Notes under the pieces: generated by a model
What the model was told of the DNA's origin: nothing
Database searches by the model: none
The model's input: only the letters and a program-made list of their open reading frames with translations
Program-made: the position numbers and the translations under genes
Shown: positions 1-6,553 of the stretch, piece after piece
Layout: every line of letters starts with the position of its first letter
How positions within the stretch are numbered: the first letter of the stretch is position 1
DNA from: Lysobacteraceae bacterium
Lineage (GTDB): Bacteria; Pseudomonadota; Gammaproteobacteria; Xanthomonadales; Rhodanobacteraceae
DNA: 8,251 bases
NCBI GenBank assembly: GCA_018971925.1
Contig: JAGWZT010000071.1
Coordinates: 1 to 8,251 of the forward strand
Direction of reading: 5' to 3'

Positions 1-19
1 GCCCGTTAAAGTAGCGTCC

Positions 20-787
20 TTGATTGATGTGGAGACCCCGACCTTGGGTCCGTTGCGTTGTGCGTGGCGTATTCCGCTGATGTTGCTGGTGGTGGTCGGT
101 GGCTGCCTGCTGGCCATCTTCCTGCTGCCGCATGGTCCGAAGCCCGGCACCGCGGGCGCGGCGCTGTTGCGCAACTGGTCGCGCGTGTTCCTGCGCTGCT
201 TCGGTGTGCGCGTGCGGCGCGTGGGTGAACCGCTGCACGATCCCGTGATGTTCGTGGCCAACCATGGATCGTGGATGGACATCACGGTGCTGCACGCGAT
301 CCGTCCGGCCGATTTCGTGGCCAAGGCCGAGATCGGGCATTGGCCGCTGGTCGGCTGGATGGCGCGACGAGGCGGCACGATCTTCCACCGGCGCGGCAGC
401 ACCGATTCACTGGCGCAGGTGATGGCGGTAATGAGCGACCGGCTGCGCGCGGGGCGCAGCATCGCGGCGTTTCCGGAAGGCGGCACCGCACCGGCCGGCA
501 CGCTCAAGGTTTTCCATGCACGCATCCTGCAGGCGGCGCTGGATGCCGCCGCGCCGGTGCAGCCCGTCGCACTGCGTTACCTGCGCAACGACGCGCCCGC
601 GCCCGACATGCTGTTCACGCGCGGCGAAAGTTTCATGCACAACGTGGGCCGCGTGCTGGCCACACGCACGCTGACCGCCGAAGTGCACTTCCTGCAACCC
701 GTGGTGTTCGATGCGCAAGGCGGCCGCCGCCGCATGGCGGAAACCGCGCGTGCCGAAATCGCGCAGGTGCTGGGTATTCCCGCATGA
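20..787 (+). CDS. 1-acyl-sn-glycerol-3-phosphate acyltransferase (PlsC/OlsA-like), start uncertain
   Basis: Predicted inner-membrane lysophospholipid acyltransferase, transferring a fatty acyl group to a lyso-lipid such as 1-acylglycerol-3-phosphate. A hydrophobic segment spans residues 18-37. The family HX4D catalytic motif is NHGSWMD at 81-87 (His82, Asp87). The substrate-binding block is FPEGG at 151-155, and a final QPVALRY block lies at 181-187. Length (255 aa) is normal for the PlsC family. The block after FPEG lacks the usual Thr-Arg/Ser context (it reads GTAPAG), closer to OlsA-like lyso-ornithine-lipid acyltransferases, so substrate is not settled. The start is a TTG without an obvious ribosome site. 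The frame is open back to base 2, so the true start may lie upstream of the window; an internal ATG at 80 is less likely because it would cut the basic region before the membrane segment. The stop overlaps the next start (ATGA), implying translational coupling. Confidence 0.9.
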   Translation: MIDVETPTLGPLRCAWRIPLMLLVVVGGCLLAIFLLPHGPKPGTAGAALLRNWSRVFLRCFGVRVRRVGEPLHDPVMFVANHGSWMDITVLHAIRPADFVAKAEIGHWPLVGWMARRGGTIFHRRGSTDSLAQVMAVMSDRLRAGRSIAAFPEGGTAPAGTLKVFHARILQAALDAAAPVQPVALRYLRNDAPAPDMLFTRGESFMHNVGRVLATRTLTAEVHFLQPVVFDAQGGRRRMAETARAEIAQVLGIPA

Positions 788-1788
788 CGCCCACCGCGGA
801 CGATGATTTCCGGCCGTCGTGGTGGTTGCGCAGCCCGCACGTGCAATCGATGCTGGCGTCGAGTTCGCTGCGCCGCGCATTGCGCGGGCGGCGCGCGCGG
901 CGGCTGGAGCGCGATGCGGAATGGGTGACGCTGGATTGCGGCGACGGGGTGCGCCTGACCGGATGCCACACCGCGCAGGATGTTGCTGCGCGGCCGCGCG
1001 GACTCGCAGTGCTGTTCCACGGCTGGGAAGGCAGCACGCGTTCCACCTACGTGTTGCAGAACGGCGCGCGCCTGCTGGAAGAAGGCTGGGACGTGTTCCG
1101 CCTCAACTTCCGTGACCACGGCGACACGCACGCGCTCAACCCCGGCATCTTCCATTCCTGCCGCCTCGACGAAGTGGTCGGCGCGCTGCGCGCGGTGCAG
1201 CGCCTGTATCCCGTGCGGCCGATGGTGCTGATCGGCTTTTCGCTGGGCGGCAACTTCGCGTTGCGTGCGGCGCTGCGCGCGCCGGACGCCGGCATCGATC
1301 TCGCGCGCGTGATCGCGGTGTGCCCGGTGATCGATCCGCACGCGGGTTTGTTCCAGCTCGAACACGCGCCGCGCGTGTACCACGACTACTTCATGTGGAA
1401 GTGGCGGCGTTCGCTGAAAGCGAAGCAGCGCATGTTCGCCGGCGCCGAACTGTTCACGCGCCACGACCTGCGCGGCACGCTGCGCACGCTCACCGAGGCG
1501 CTGGTGTTGAAGCACACCGACTTCGGCAGCCTCGACAATTATCTGGATGGCTATTCCGTGGCGGGCGACCACCTGGCTGGCCTGCGTGTGCCGGCCTCGA
1601 TCCTCGCGACCTGCGACGATCCGGTGTGTCCCGCGTCGGATCTGGCGACCATGACCCTGCCGCCATGCGTCGAGGTCACCGTCACCGCGCGCGGCGGGCA
1701 TTGCGGCTTCATCCGCGACCGCCACCTCGGCAGTTGGGCCGAGGATTACATGGCCAAAAGGTTGGCACGCTTGTGCGATCGTCCTTGA
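784..1788 (+). CDS. YheT-family alpha/beta fold hydrolase
   Basis: A 334-residue alpha/beta hydrolase of the YheT/EMB8-like family, probably a cytoplasmic esterase or lipase-type enzyme acting on an unidentified acyl ester. The oxyanion-side motif LFHGWEGSTRSTY lies at residues 77-89, the nucleophile elbow GFSLGG at 151-156 (Ser153), the likely acid Asp in TCDDP at 276-280, and the catalytic His in GGHCGF at 304-309 (His306). The family-typical N-terminal block PSWWLRSPHVQSML is at 11-24. The ATG at 784 overlaps the acyltransferase stop by four bases; the frame is open much further upstream (to 271), but that extension lies inside the acyltransferase gene and is a high-GC shadow. The last residues (CDRP) and the stop codon fall in a repeated hairpin also found at 4119-4137, so the C-terminus was apparently shaped by a repeat insertion. 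Pairing with an acyltransferase suggests acyl-lipid turnover, an inference. Confidence 0.92.
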   Translation: MTPTADDDFRPSWWLRSPHVQSMLASSSLRRALRGRRARRLERDAEWVTLDCGDGVRLTGCHTAQDVAARPRGLAVLFHGWEGSTRSTYVLQNGARLLEEGWDVFRLNFRDHGDTHALNPGIFHSCRLDEVVGALRAVQRLYPVRPMVLIGFSLGGNFALRAALRAPDAGIDLARVIAVCPVIDPHAGLFQLEHAPRVYHDYFMWKWRRSLKAKQRMFAGAELFTRHDLRGTLRTLTEALVLKHTDFGSLDNYLDGYSVAGDHLAGLRVPASILATCDDPVCPASDLATMTLPPCVEVTVTARGGHCGFIRDRHLGSWAEDYMAKRLARLCDRP

Positions 1789-1893
1789 TCGCTGCTTCGC
1801 CAAGTTGAGCTGTTTGCCGAACCGTCGCGCGACCAGGCAGACCACCACGGCCTTCCATGGCCTGGCTTCTCGCCAACAGCTGCTTCGAATCCA
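1774..1893. repeat. Intergenic repeat, copy 1
   Basis: About 120 bp in the gap between the hydrolase and the TPR gene, shared with 4119-4235. The left end is a hairpin: arm GCGATC (1775-1780), loop gtcctt, arm GATCGC (1787-1792). The right end has GGCC-ttccat-GGCC (1849-1862) followed by a conserved stretch ending CAACAGC..G.TTC..ATCCA. The distance from the left arm to the right GGCC is exactly 66 bases in both copies, although the middle is poorly conserved. The left hairpin overlaps the last codons and stop of the hydrolase gene. It looks like a small non-coding dispersed element (REP/MITE-like); there is no U-run after either hairpin, so I do not call it a terminator. Confidence 0.7.
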
Positions 1894-1912
1894 ACATGGA
1901 GGGTGCGGCAGG

Positions 1913-1918
1913 CATAAT
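1913..1918 (+). promoter_or_regulatory. Possible -10 box for the TPR gene
   Basis: CATAAT lies 23 bases before the ATG at 1942 and is followed by a GC-rich discriminator. No convincing -35 hexamer sits 16-18 bases upstream, so this is only a candidate. It lies directly downstream of repeat copy 1, so the repeat would form the upstream part of this promoter region. Confidence 0.3.
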
Positions 1919-1941
1919 GCGCGCTCGTTCCGGAAAGCCCC

Positions 1942-4035
1942 ATGCTCGAAGACTTGATCCAGTTGCACCAGGCCGGACGCCTTGACGAAGCCGAAAACGG
2001 TTATCGCCAATTGCTGGCCGAGAATCCTGAAAACGCCGAGGCGTTGCATTTGCTGGGCATCCTGCGCGCGCAGCGTGGTGATTTGCCGGAAGCTTATGAA
2101 CTGGTCCGGCGTGCGGGCGAGCTCGCGCCCGACAATGCCGCCTGCCAGCACACCCTGGGCGAGATGTATCTGAGTGAAGGCCGGCTGGACGAAGCGCAGC
2201 AGGCTTACGACCAGGCGCGCCAGCTGAATCCCAATCTCGCGTCCGCGCATGCAGGCCTGGGCCAGGTTGCGATGTTGCGGGGAGATGTGGACGCGGCCGA
2301 GGGTCACTTTCGGGTTGCGCTGCGCGCGGACGAAAACGACGTGCAGGCACTGACCGGTCTCGGCAACGTCGCCCAGGCGCGTGGCGATTCGGCACGCGCG
2401 CTGCAGTTGTTGACGCAGGCCGCCGGACTTGCGCCGGGCGATGCGTTGATCCAGACCAGCTACGCACGCGCCATGCTGGATGAAGGGATGCTGGATTTTG
2501 CCGGGCGCGCGCTCGACAACGCGCTGGCGGCCAAACCCGATTATCCACTGGCGCAGGCGCTGCGCGGCGACCTGCACGTGCGCAAGGAGGATTTCGCGGC
2601 AGCGCAACCGGTATTCGAATCCCTGCTTGCGCGCGGCGAGCAGATTGCCGCGGCGCGGACGGGTCTCGGCGACATCGCGCGTGCGCAGGGGCGCCATGAC
2701 GAAGCGGTCGCGCAATATGACGAAGCGCTGGGCGTGCAGCCCGATCTGCACCATGTCGCGGTCCGGCGCGCGGATTCGCTGGCCCGCAGCGGGCGTGTCG
2801 CGCAGGCGATCGACGACCTGCGTTGGTACGTCGCCAGCCACCCCGACAGCGTCAAGGCGCACATCGGGCTGGCGCAACTGTTGACCCAGACCGCGCGTTA
2901 CGACGAGGCGATCGAGGTGTGGAGCGCGGCCGAAACCCGCTGGCCCGGCGACATCAACGTGAAAGCACAGCACGCGCTCACGCTGGATCGTGCCGGCCGC
3001 AGTGACGAAGCCCTTGCCAAGGCCGAGGCCGCGGCATCCTCGCCGCGACCGGCCATCGCGATACTGCGTGCGCGCGGCGCGCTGCTGTCGGGCGATCCCG
3101 CCGCCGCCGTGCAACGCCTGTTGCGCATGGACGAATCACGCTTCGAGGCCAAATCACCGCGCCTGGCGCGGCGGCGTCAGCGCATGCTCGGATTGGCGTA
3201 TGACGGCCTCGAACAGTGGCAAGCCGCGCTCGATGCCTTCATGCAGGCGCAACGCATGGTGCCGCCACGGTTGCCTGACCTGCCTTCGCTCGACGAGGGC
3301 ACCGAAGCTGCGTTGTACCAGCTCGCCGACGAACCACGCCTTGCCGAAACACGCGGCCTGGCGCCGATCCTGCTGTGCGGCCTGCCGGGTTCCGGCGTGG
3401 CCCAGGTCGCGGCATTGCTGGCCGACCAGCCTGGCTGGTTCGTGCGGCGCGAGCGTTTCGAGGCGGTCCCGGATTTCATCAGCGCGCCATTCGATTCGCG
3501 GCTCGAGCATCCCCTCGACCAGGCGGCGTTGGCGGTGCTGGCCCGCCGCTACCGGCGCCCGCTCGAACGCGCGCAGGTGCCGGAGACGACGCAAGTCGTC
3601 GACTGGTTGCCGGTGCTGGACGCGCGCGTCGTCCCGGCCGTCAGGCGCGCCCTGCCGGGGGTGCGGTTGGTGATCGTCGCGCGCGAGCCGCAGGACATGC
3701 TGGTGGATTGGCTGGCGTTCGGCTGGTCGCAGGATTATTCGATGCCCGACCCGTTGACCGGCGCGCGCTGGATGCGACTGGCCGCCGCGCACCTGGACCT
3801 GGCCGCGCAGATGCTGCCCGTATTCCGCGCCGATCCCGACGCGCTGCTGGCCACCGGCGGCGGCAGCGCGCGCCGGCAGCTCGGCGAGAGCCTCGGTCTT
3901 GGCGAAATGGCCTGGGGTCCGCTCGCGCGGGGTGCACGCCGCGGCCGCGGCGGGTTGCCGGTGTGTTTCACCGCCGGCCATGCGGCGCATTACCGCGAAG
4001 TGTTGTCGGAAGCCTTCGCGGCGCTGGAAGGCTAG
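1942..4035 (+). CDS. TPR protein with C-terminal sulfotransferase-like domain
   Basis: A 697-residue protein without signal peptide or membrane segment, so probably cytoplasmic. Residues 1 to about 440 are a run of tetratricopeptide repeats with the usual 34-residue rhythm (for example AGRLDEAENGYRQLLAENP at 11-29, EGRLDEAQQAYDQARQLNP at 79-97, QGRHDEAVAQYDEALGVQP at 249-267). From about 473 a sulfotransferase-like P-loop domain begins: APILLCGLPGSGVAQVAALL at 474-493 stands where PAPS-using enzymes have a PxSGT-type loop, and LVIVAREPQDMLVDWLAFGW at 576-595 resembles the 3'-phosphate-binding block. The loop has Gly and Val where Arg and Thr usually stand, so catalysis and PAPS binding are doubtful. 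TPR-sulfotransferase fusions are a known proteobacterial architecture; substrates are mostly unknown. A GGA 8 bases before the ATG is a modest ribosome site. It appears monocistronic, flanked by repeat copies on both sides. Confidence 0.85.
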   Translation: MLEDLIQLHQAGRLDEAENGYRQLLAENPENAEALHLLGILRAQRGDLPEAYELVRRAGELAPDNAACQHTLGEMYLSEGRLDEAQQAYDQARQLNPNLASAHAGLGQVAMLRGDVDAAEGHFRVALRADENDVQALTGLGNVAQARGDSARALQLLTQAAGLAPGDALIQTSYARAMLDEGMLDFAGRALDNALAAKPDYPLAQALRGDLHVRKEDFAAAQPVFESLLARGEQIAAARTGLGDIARAQGRHDEAVAQYDEALGVQPDLHHVAVRRADSLARSGRVAQAIDDLRWYVASHPDSVKAHIGLAQLLTQTARYDEAIEVWSAAETRWPGDINVKAQHALTLDRAGRSDEALAKAEAAASSPRPAIAILRARGALLSGDPAAAVQRLLRMDESRFEAKSPRLARRRQRMLGLAYDGLEQWQAALDAFMQAQRMVPPRLPDLPSLDEGTEAALYQLADEPRLAETRGLAPILLCGLPGSGVAQVAALLADQPGWFVRRERFEAVPDFISAPFDSRLEHPLDQAALAVLARRYRRPLERAQVPETTQVVDWLPVLDARVVPAVRRALPGVRLVIVAREPQDMLVDWLAFGWSQDYSMPDPLTGARWMRLAAAHLDLAAQMLPVFRADPDALLATGGGSARRQLGESLGLGEMAWGPLARGARRGRGGLPVCFTAGHAAHYREVLSEAFAALEG

Positions 4036-4118
4036 GGTCTGCCAACGCCAGACCGCGCGGCCAGGTGGCACGGCGTCAACAGACCCTGGGCGCAGGACAT
4101 TCGCCTCGTGTTTGTTTT

Positions 4119-4235
4119 TGCGATCGTCCCTGATCGCGGCGTTGCTCGGCACGCGCACTCTGGAACGGGTTTGGCGCCTCGGGGCACCAGAACGGCCATC
4201 CGTGGCCTGACTTTCCACAACAGCCGTTTCATCCA
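4119..4235. repeat. Intergenic repeat, copy 2
   Basis: Second copy of the element at 1774-1893, in the same orientation. Left hairpin: GCGATC (4120-4125), loop gtccct, GATCGC (4132-4137); the 19-base block beginning TGCGATCGTCC differs from copy 1 at one base. Right end: GGCCA (4194-4198) with TGGCC (4203-4207) as a perfect 5-bp hairpin, then a conserved tail to ATCCA at 4235. Across 4194-4235 most bases match copy 1 with two small gaps; the interior matches at only about half of positions. Strong ends around a variable middle suggest the end hairpins are the selected or recognised parts. Confidence 0.7.
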
Positions 4236-4246
4236 GGCATTCTCGT

Positions 4247-4252
4247 TCTAAT
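4247..4252 (+). promoter_or_regulatory. Possible -10 region for the dehydrogenase gene
   Basis: An AT-rich run, TTCTAATAAC, begins at 4246, about 12 bases after the end of repeat copy 2, in an otherwise GC-rich gap. It could be a -10 element, but no good -35 is visible at the proper distance. The placement mirrors the CATAAT downstream of copy 1. Confidence 0.2.
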
Positions 4253-4281
4253 AACACCCTGGCCGATACGCTTGATCATTC

Positions 4282-5421
4282 ATGCCACGGGGAATGGTCA
4301 CCATGCCGGGATTGCCGCATTTTGCCATTGTCCTTGCCACCGTCGCATTGGCTGGTGTCGCACCCGTGGTCCACGCGGCGGCGCCGCTGCAAAGCCTGAA
4401 GGTGCCGCCCGGTTTCCACGTTTCGATCTACAGCGATGCGGTGCCGAACGCGCGCGAGATTACCTTGGGCGCGCACGACACCGTGTTCGTGGGTTCGATG
4501 AGCGAGGGCAAGGTGTACGCGCTGACCGGCATGGACCAGAACGGCCGCGCCGAGCATGTGTACGTGATCGCGAAGGATCTTGAAATGCCGGTCGGCGTCG
4601 CCTTCCGTGATGGCGCGCTGTACGTGTCGGCGGTCAGCAGGATCCTGAAGTATCCCGACATCGAACAGCACCTGGCCGATCCGCCGCAACCCGTCGTGGT
4701 CACCGACAAGCTGCCCACCAAGACCCACCACGGCTGGAAGTTCATTGCCTTCGGTCCGGACGGCAAGTTGTACGTGCCGATCGGCGCACCCTGCAACATC
4801 TGCGATCCGGGCCCCGATTTCGCGAAGATCATCCGCATGGATCCGGATGGCAGCGATTGGCAAACCGTCGCCACCGGCATCCGCAATTCGGTCGGCTTCG
4901 ACTGGCAGCCCGGCACGCACGCCTTCTGGTTCACCAACAACGGCCGCGACCTGTTGGGCGACGACGTGCCCGACGACACCTTGAACCGCGTCGACAAGCA
5001 GGGCGAGAACTTCGGGTATCCCTACTGCCACGCGGGCAACGTGCCCGATCCCGAATTCGGCAAGGGCCACGCGTGCAGCGAATTCGCACAACCCGCCCTG
5101 CGCCTCGGGGCGCACGTGGCCTCGCTGGGCATGCGCTTCTACGTCGGGCGAATGTTTCCCGCCGCGTACCACGACGCGATCTTCATCGCCGAACATGGCT
5201 CGTGGAATCGTTCACGCAAGTCGGGCTACCGTGTCGTGGTGGCGCACGTGGGCAAGGATGGCAAGGTCACCGGATCGCAGCCGTTCCTCACGGGTTTCCT
5301 GGACGGCCAGAAAACCCTGGGCCGTCCGGTCGACGTGCAACCGCTGCGCGACGGTAGCCTGCTGGTTTCCGATGATTACAACGGGGTGATTTACCGCATC
5401 ACCTACGATGCAAAGAAGTAG
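4282..5421 (+). CDS. PQQ-dependent sugar dehydrogenase, sorbosone dehydrogenase family (secreted)
   Basis: A 379-residue predicted periplasmic quinoprotein of the soluble glucose/sorbosone dehydrogenase type, a six-bladed beta-propeller that oxidises an aldose or related sugar using PQQ. The N-terminus has a hydrophobic signal segment (residues 13-29) with an AXA-like cleavage region near VVHAAA at 29-34. Family blocks follow: MPVGVAFRDGALYVSAVSR (102-120), THHGWKFIAFGPDGKLYVP (148-166, with His149/150 near the expected PQQ/base position), GIRNSVGFDW (199-208), FTNNGRD (217-223), IAEHGSWNRS (302-311) and GRPVDVQPLRDGSLLVSDD (347-365). A CNIC pair (171, 174) and Cys249/Cys265 may form disulfides. 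Starts at 4282, 4294 and 4303 are possible: 4303 has GGGGA nine bases upstream, whereas 4282 keeps the Arg that gives the signal peptide a positive n-region. No PQQ synthesis gene or electron-acceptor gene is adjacent, so the exact substrate is unknown. Confidence 0.9.
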   Translation: MPRGMVTMPGLPHFAIVLATVALAGVAPVVHAAAPLQSLKVPPGFHVSIYSDAVPNAREITLGAHDTVFVGSMSEGKVYALTGMDQNGRAEHVYVIAKDLEMPVGVAFRDGALYVSAVSRILKYPDIEQHLADPPQPVVVTDKLPTKTHHGWKFIAFGPDGKLYVPIGAPCNICDPGPDFAKIIRMDPDGSDWQTVATGIRNSVGFDWQPGTHAFWFTNNGRDLLGDDVPDDTLNRVDKQGENFGYPYCHAGNVPDPEFGKGHACSEFAQPALRLGAHVASLGMRFYVGRMFPAAYHDAIFIAEHGSWNRSRKSGYRVVVAHVGKDGKVTGSQPFLTGFLDGQKTLGRPVDVQPLRDGSLLVSDDYNGVIYRITYDAKK

Positions 5422-5466
5422 GAGCGCCGGAAGGCGCGACCCGATCGGGCCTTCCGGCCCTCCTAC
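5418..5466. repeat. GTAG-type REP palindrome
   Basis: A 49-bp near-perfect inverted repeat: outer GTAGGAG (5418-5424) with CTCCTAC (5460-5466), inner GCCGGAAGG (5426-5434) with CCTTCCGGC (5450-5458), and a CCCGATCGGG palindrome (5440-5449) in the centre. The left half can also fold alone as GCGCC-ggaa-GGCGC (5424-5437). The leading GTAG and the GTAGGAGCGC...GGCGCGAC form resemble REP elements of Pseudomonas and Xanthomonadales that are mobilised by RAYT (REP-associated tyrosine) transposases. The GTAG overlaps the dehydrogenase stop codon (TAG, 5419-5421). It may also protect the upstream mRNA 3' end; no U-run follows. Confidence 0.8.
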
Positions 5467-5488
5467 ATGTTGAATACGGAGTCCCGGC

Positions 5489-6118
5489 ATGCAGATGCGC
5501 AGTGACAGTTTCCGGAACAACGCCCCGATCCCGGCCGAATTCGCGTTCGGCAAGCCCGGCGACCATGGCGAGGCATGCGTGCTCTCGGCCAATCGCAATC
5601 CGCACCTTGCATGGAGCGAGGCGCCCGCGGGCACCAGGTCGTTCGCGCTGGTCTGCATCGACGGCGACGTGCCCAGCCGGGGCGATGACGTCAACCAGCA
5701 GGGCCGCACGGTGCCGGCCGACCTGCCGCGCGTCGATTTCGCGCACTGGCTGATGATCGACATTCCGCCGACCTGCGACGCGATCGCCCAAGGCGCGTGC
5801 AGCGACGGCGTCACGCCGCACGGCAAGCGCAATCCGGGCGGACCCGCCGGTTCTCGCCAGGGCCGCAACGACTACACCGGCTGGTTCGCGTCCGATCCGG
5901 ACATGGCCGGCGATTACCTGGGCTACGACGGCCCGTGTCCGCCGTGGAACGATGCGCTGCTGCACCACTACAGCTTTCGCGTTTACGCGCTGGATGTCGC
6001 GCGGCTCGACCTGCCACGGCCGTTCGGCTGGGGGGAACTGCAGGCCGCGCTGCGCGGTCATGTATTGGGTCAGGCGGAAATCACCGCCACGTACAGTTTG
6101 AACCCCGCCGTGAAATGA
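5489..6118 (+). CDS. YbhB/YbcL-family Raf kinase inhibitor-like (PEBP) protein
   Basis: A 209-residue phosphatidylethanolamine-binding-protein fold. Bacterial members (E. coli YbhB, YbcL) have an anion-binding pocket, and their biochemical role is poorly known. Visible family blocks are SFALVCIDGDVPS (51-63, ligand-site Asp), VDFAHWLMIDIPP (82-94, pocket His86/Trp87) and GYDGPCPPWNDALLHHYSFRVYALD (145-169, the GPCPP...H.Y.F.VYALD signature). It is longer than the roughly 160-residue E. coli YbhB; the extra length is mainly inserts at about 64-80 and 120-142. There is no signal peptide, so it is probably cytoplasmic. GGAG (5479-5482) lies about 6 bases before the ATG at 5489; ATG 5495 is an alternative. 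The gene follows a REP palindrome and precedes the YqjD-like gene by only 25 bases, suggesting co-transcription with the small membrane protein set. Confidence 0.9.
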   Translation: MQMRSDSFRNNAPIPAEFAFGKPGDHGEACVLSANRNPHLAWSEAPAGTRSFALVCIDGDVPSRGDDVNQQGRTVPADLPRVDFAHWLMIDIPPTCDAIAQGACSDGVTPHGKRNPGGPAGSRQGRNDYTGWFASDPDMAGDYLGYDGPCPPWNDALLHHYSFRVYALDVARLDLPRPFGWGELQAALRGHVLGQAEITATYSLNPAVK

Positions 6119-6143
6119 ACGCGGCGCCACCAGGAGAAACAAG

Positions 6144-6521
6144 ATGAGCCCGGACATCAGCAACGAACAGACACGCAACGCAGGCACGCACGAGCGCATC
6201 GAGCGCACCGCCACGCGCTTCAAGGAAGGCACTTCCAACGCGGTCAGCGGTGCCAAGGAAAAATTCGAAGCCGCCGCCGATCACGTGGAATCGGGCCTGC
6301 ATCGCGCCACCGATGCCAGCGCGCGCGGCGCCGAACGCGCGGCCGAGAAGGCCGGCGAATGGCGCGACCGCGGTGCCGAGCTCGCATCCAGCGCCCGCGA
6401 ACGCGCGGACGACGCCATGGACAACGTGCGCGACTTCGTGCGCGAAAAGCCCGTGCAATCGGTGGCGATCGCGCTGGCGGCCGGCTGGCTGCTGGGCCGC
6501 CTGCTCGGCCCGCGCCGCTGA
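6144..6521 (+). CDS. DUF883/YqjD-ElaB-like membrane-anchored protein
   Basis: A 125-residue protein with a long, charged, Ala/Glu/Arg-rich helical region (about 15-98), likely coiled-coil or apolipoprotein-like, and a single C-terminal membrane segment (103-121) ending in GRLLGPRR. The block EKPVQSVAIALAAGWLLGRL (101-120) is the characteristic C-terminus of the DUF883 family. In E. coli the relatives YqjD, ElaB and YgaM are inner-membrane proteins that bind ribosomes through their N-terminal part in stationary phase; assigning that role here is inference by family. A clear AGGAG (6132-6136) sits seven bases before the ATG. It is the first of three small genes in the order yqjD-, yqjE-, yqjK-like. 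Confidence 0.88.
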   Translation: MSPDISNEQTRNAGTHERIERTATRFKEGTSNAVSGAKEKFEAAADHVESGLHRATDASARGAERAAEKAGEWRDRGAELASSARERADDAMDNVRDFVREKPVQSVAIALAAGWLLGRLLGPRR

Positions 6522-6553
6522 GCGCGTGAACCGGCGAAGTCAGGAAGACCTTC

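Larger units (their letters stand above)
4036..4281. other. Gene-free spacer between the TPR and dehydrogenase genes
   Basis: A 246-base gap with no credible gene. Immediately after the TPR stop is a short hairpin, GGTCTG (4036-4041) with CAGACC (4049-4054), not followed by a T-run. Bases 4109-4119 are T-rich just before repeat copy 2 (4119-4235). The reverse strand is open through the gap but the translation looks like repeat DNA, not protein. Bases 4036-4118 could be a further part of the same repeat that is absent from copy 1; this cannot be tested with only two copies. Confidence 0.55.

Noticed and set aside
271..783. N-terminal extension of the hydrolase frame
   Set aside because: It overlaps the acyltransferase catalytic region in another frame and has Arg/Gly-rich shadow composition; the ATG at 784 with the ATGA overlap and family start fits better.
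1775..1792. Rho-independent terminator after the hydrolase
   Set aside because: The stem is only 6 bp, no T-run follows, and the same hairpin recurs at 4120-4137 as part of a larger repeat.
577..3114. 845-codon open frame on the reverse strand across three + strand genes
   Set aside because: It is antisense to well supported genes, its translation is Arg/Gln/His-rich low-complexity with no domain, and long antisense frames are common in high-GC DNA.
4032..4257. Reverse-strand frames through the spacer before the dehydrogenase
   Set aside because: They translate repeat copy 2; a similar translation appears in reverse through copy 1, showing that the DNA repeat rather than a protein is shared.
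3154..4257. Long reverse-strand frame opposite the TPR gene's C-terminal domain
   Set aside because: Arg/Gln-rich antisense shadow with no recognisable domain and no ribosome site.
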